A stretch of DNA of 7,571 bases from Actinomycetes bacterium (GTDB lineage Bacteria > Actinomycetota > Coriobacteriia > Anaerosomatales > Anaerosomataceae): NCBI GenBank assembly GCA_022839745.1, contig JALHJB010000035.1, positions 1 to 7,571 on the forward strand, read 5' to 3'. How positions within the stretch are numbered: position 1 is the first letter of the stretch; each line of letters begins with the position of its first letter. Of this stretch, positions 5,453 through 7,571 are shown piece after piece. Made by a program: the position numbers and the translations under genes. A model generated the notes under the pieces. That model did no database searches. It saw only the letters and a list, made by a program, of their open reading frames with translations, and had not been told where the DNA came from.

Positions 5453-7571
5453 ATGCTGCATGTGAAAGGTGTCTCCAAGAGCTACACGACCGGTGACTTC
5501 ACACAGGTCGCGCTCGATGACGTCAGCCTGGAGTTCGGGAAGACCGAGTTCGTCGCCGTCCTGGGGCCGAGCGGCTCTGGCAAGACCACGTTCCTCAACC
5601 TTATCGGAGGGCTCGACAAGTACGACAGCGGCGATCTGATCATCAACGGTAAGTCCACCAAGGACTTCGCGGACTGGGAGTGGGACGCGTACCGCAACAA
5701 CAGCGTCGGCTTCGTCTTCCAGACCTATAACCTGATCACCCACCTGAGCGTCGTCGATAACGTCGAGATGGGCCTGACCCTCAGCGGGGTTCCCGCTGCA
5801 GAGAAGCATGCGAAGGCGGTGGAGGCACTCGAGCGGGTGGGGCTTAGAGACCACATCCACAAGAAACCGAACCAGCTCTCCGGCGGGCAGATGCAGCGTG
5901 TCGCCATCGCCAGGGCGCTCGCCAACGACCCGGACATCATCCTCGCCGACGAGCCCACGGGCGCCCTCGATACCGCCACCAGCGCGCAGGTGATGGATCT
6001 GATCAAGGAGATCGCTGCCGACAAGCTGGTCATCATGGTGACCCATAACCCGGAGCTGGCCGAGGAGTACGCCGACCGCATCGTGAAGTTCCAGGACGGT
6101 CACGTCATCTCAGACACTAATCCCACGCGCGCCTCGCGAGGTGAGCAGGGATACCAGCTCAAGAAGACCGGCATGAGCTTCCTGACGGCGCTCAAGCTCT
6201 CCGGACGGAACATCTCCACCAAAAAGTGGCGCACGACGCTCACCGCACTCGCTTCCAGCATCGGCATCATCGGTATCGCCCTCATCCTCAGCCTCTCGAA
6301 CGGCTTCGGTCAGCAGGTCGATCAGTTCCAGAATGACGCGCTCTCCGAGTTCCCGGTGATGATCGCGCCGACGTCGATGCAGATGGATGCGGAGACCATG
6401 GATGAGATGCGCGGCGAGCTGCCGGCATCCCGGCTGATGGGCGAGACCGAGTATGCCGACACGCAGGAGGTCGCCCTCTACGATCCGGCGGACGAGACGA
6501 TCGCTCATGTCAACGTCATCACCGACGAGTACGTAGAGTACGTGCAGGCGATCGATCCGGAGATCTGCAACGGTGTCGGCTACCTTCGCATGGTGGGCAT
6601 GAACCTGTTGCGCGAGAACGACGGGGATATCGTACCCGCATCGATCTCGATCGGCACCAACAGCGCAGACGCTATGCAGTCCATGTCCTCCGGCGGGGGA
6701 GACCTGTCAAGCATGAGCGGGGTGGGTCTCAGCTCCTACCCCGAGCCGCTCGACAGTGCCTCCACTCCCTACCTCGAAGAGAACTACGACCTGCTCTCCG
6801 GCGAGTACCCTACCGAAATGACCGACCTGGTCCTGGTGGTCGACAACATGAACCGCATCGACCGCGCGGTGTTCGAGAAGCTGGGATTCGATGTCGAGGC
6901 CGCCGATGAGATCCCCTTCGAGGAGATCGTCGGAGCGGAGCTGAAGCTCATCGACAACGACGACTTCTACACCAAGACCCCGATGGGGAACTTCGTTCCG
7001 GGCACCGACTACGAGGCCATGTACGACTCGGAGAACAGCACAACGCTGCGGATCTCCGGCGTCGTGCGCCTCAAGCCCGATGTGGCGATCGGCCTGGTAG
7101 GCAACGGAATCGCCTACAGCGACAGACTGGTGCAGCTCGTCACCGAGAACGCCGCCGACTCGGCGATCGTGCAGGCCCAGCAGGACGCCGACTACAACGT
7201 GATCACGCTCGAGGCGGTCGACGAGAGCCAGAAGAGCATGAACCTCGCCTACCTCGGGGGGCAGAGCGTGCCGCTCATGATGTTCCTCTACCCGAAGGAC
7301 TTCGAATCCAAGGACGCCGTCCTTGCGTACCTGGACGACTACAACGTGGGGCTCGACGAGGCGGATGCCGTGATTTACACCGACCTCGCGAGCTCCATCA
7401 CCGAGATGACCGGCAGCATCATGGACGGTATCACTCTCGTTCTCGTCGCGTTCGCGGCGATCTCGCTCGTGGTGTCGCTGATCATGATCAGCATCATCAC
7501 GTACATCTCGGTTCTGGAGCGCACCAAGGAGATCGGTGCCCTGCGGGCGCTCGGGGCGCGCAAGAAGGACA
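5453..7571 (+). CDS. ABC transporter ATP-binding/permease fusion (MacB/FtsX type), 3' end beyond window
   Basis: The frame is open from ATG 5453 to the window end (706 codons), so the gene is incomplete here. An ABC ATPase occupies about 1-222: Walker A GPSGSGKT 38-45, Q-loop Q90, signature LSGGQ 142-146, Walker B IILADE 162-167, D-loop ALD and H-loop H198, all intact. A linker leads to the first membrane helix (about 262-282). A large extracytoplasmic domain (about 285-650) follows, including a Ser/Met/Gly-rich loop at 404-430. A second helix (about 656-687) begins the FtsX-type block with LERTKEIGALRALGA. The arrangement matches the MacB/LolD-type superfamily, which uses ATP to drive conformational work on extracytoplasmic substrates, such as peptide or drug efflux. 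The MarR gene upstream suggests inducible export. The substrate is unknown. Confidence 0.9.
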   Translation, partial: MLHVKGVSKSYTTGDFTQVALDDVSLEFGKTEFVAVLGPSGSGKTTFLNLIGGLDKYDSGDLIINGKSTKDFADWEWDAYRNNSVGFVFQTYNLITHLSVVDNVEMGLTLSGVPAAEKHAKAVEALERVGLRDHIHKKPNQLSGGQMQRVAIARALANDPDIILADEPTGALDTATSAQVMDLIKEIAADKLVIMVTHNPELAEEYADRIVKFQDGHVISDTNPTRASRGEQGYQLKKTGMSFLTALKLSGRNISTKKWRTTLTALASSIGIIGIALILSLSNGFGQQVDQFQNDALSEFPVMIAPTSMQMDAETMDEMRGELPASRLMGETEYADTQEVALYDPADETIAHVNVITDEYVEYVQAIDPEICNGVGYLRMVGMNLLRENDGDIVPASISIGTNSADAMQSMSSGGGDLSSMSGVGLSSYPEPLDSASTPYLEENYDLLSGEYPTEMTDLVLVVDNMNRIDRAVFEKLGFDVEAADEIPFEEIVGAELKLIDNDDFYTKTPMGNFVPGTDYEAMYDSENSTTLRISGVVRLKPDVAIGLVGNGIAYSDRLVQLVTENAADSAIVQAQQDADYNVITLEAVDESQKSMNLAYLGGQSVPLMMFLYPKDFESKDAVLAYLDDYNVGLDEADAVIYTDLASSITEMTGSIMDGITLVLVAFAAISLVVSLIMISIITYISVLERTKEIGALRALGARKKD

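Noticed and set aside
5300..6103. 267-codon open frame on the minus strand
   Set aside because: It is antisense to the ABC ATPase domain and the end of the MarR gene, both of which have complete family signatures on the plus strand.

Overview
The window is high-GC bacterial DNA with compact genes, GTG/TTG as well as ATG starts, and sigma-70-like promoters. This fits a high-GC Gram-positive (Actinomycetota-type) genome, but nothing here fixes the genus. It looks like an accessory island with transposon wreckage at both sides, next to a more ordinary regulator/transporter operon.

Layout. (1) 1-830, minus strand: an IS256-family (mutator-type) transposase pseudogene running off the left edge. 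Its conserved blocks are joined across two internal deletions, the second of which also shifts the frame. (2) 951-2937, plus strand: a two-gene operon with a GTGA stop/start overlap. It encodes an AbiEi-like winged-helix antitoxin/repressor and an AbiEii-like nucleotidyltransferase, so it is a probable type IV toxin-antitoxin or abortive-infection module. Its promoter carries a perfectly symmetric four-box operator (two TGTTTCC, two GGAAACA) that covers the -10, the RBS and the first base of the start codon. (3) 2966-4351, minus strand, convergent with the operon: a 461-residue protein with a C-terminal pRiA4b ORF-3-like domain and a long N-terminal region I cannot assign. (4) 4352-4866: no intact gene. 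It holds a second copy of a 21-bp repeat also found at 867-887, an array of 10-bp units (four direct, then three inverted), and a decayed IS3-type OrfA fragment. (5) 4867-7571, plus strand: a MarR-family regulator with a consensus-like promoter, followed 52 bp later by a large fused ABC transporter (ATPase plus FtsX/MacB-type permease) that is cut by the right edge.

How the parts fit together. The AbiE-like pair is probably autoregulated by its first product through the four-box operator. The pRiA4b-type gene lies tail to tail with it, and the two 21-bp repeats lie just outside this three-gene block, so they may mark or have shaped the cassette. The MarR protein most likely controls itself and the downstream transporter. 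The most unusual signals are the symmetric operator at 961-1016, the phased iteron array at 4572-4647 and the repeated 21-bp element. All are visible directly in the sequence; their functions are inferred.
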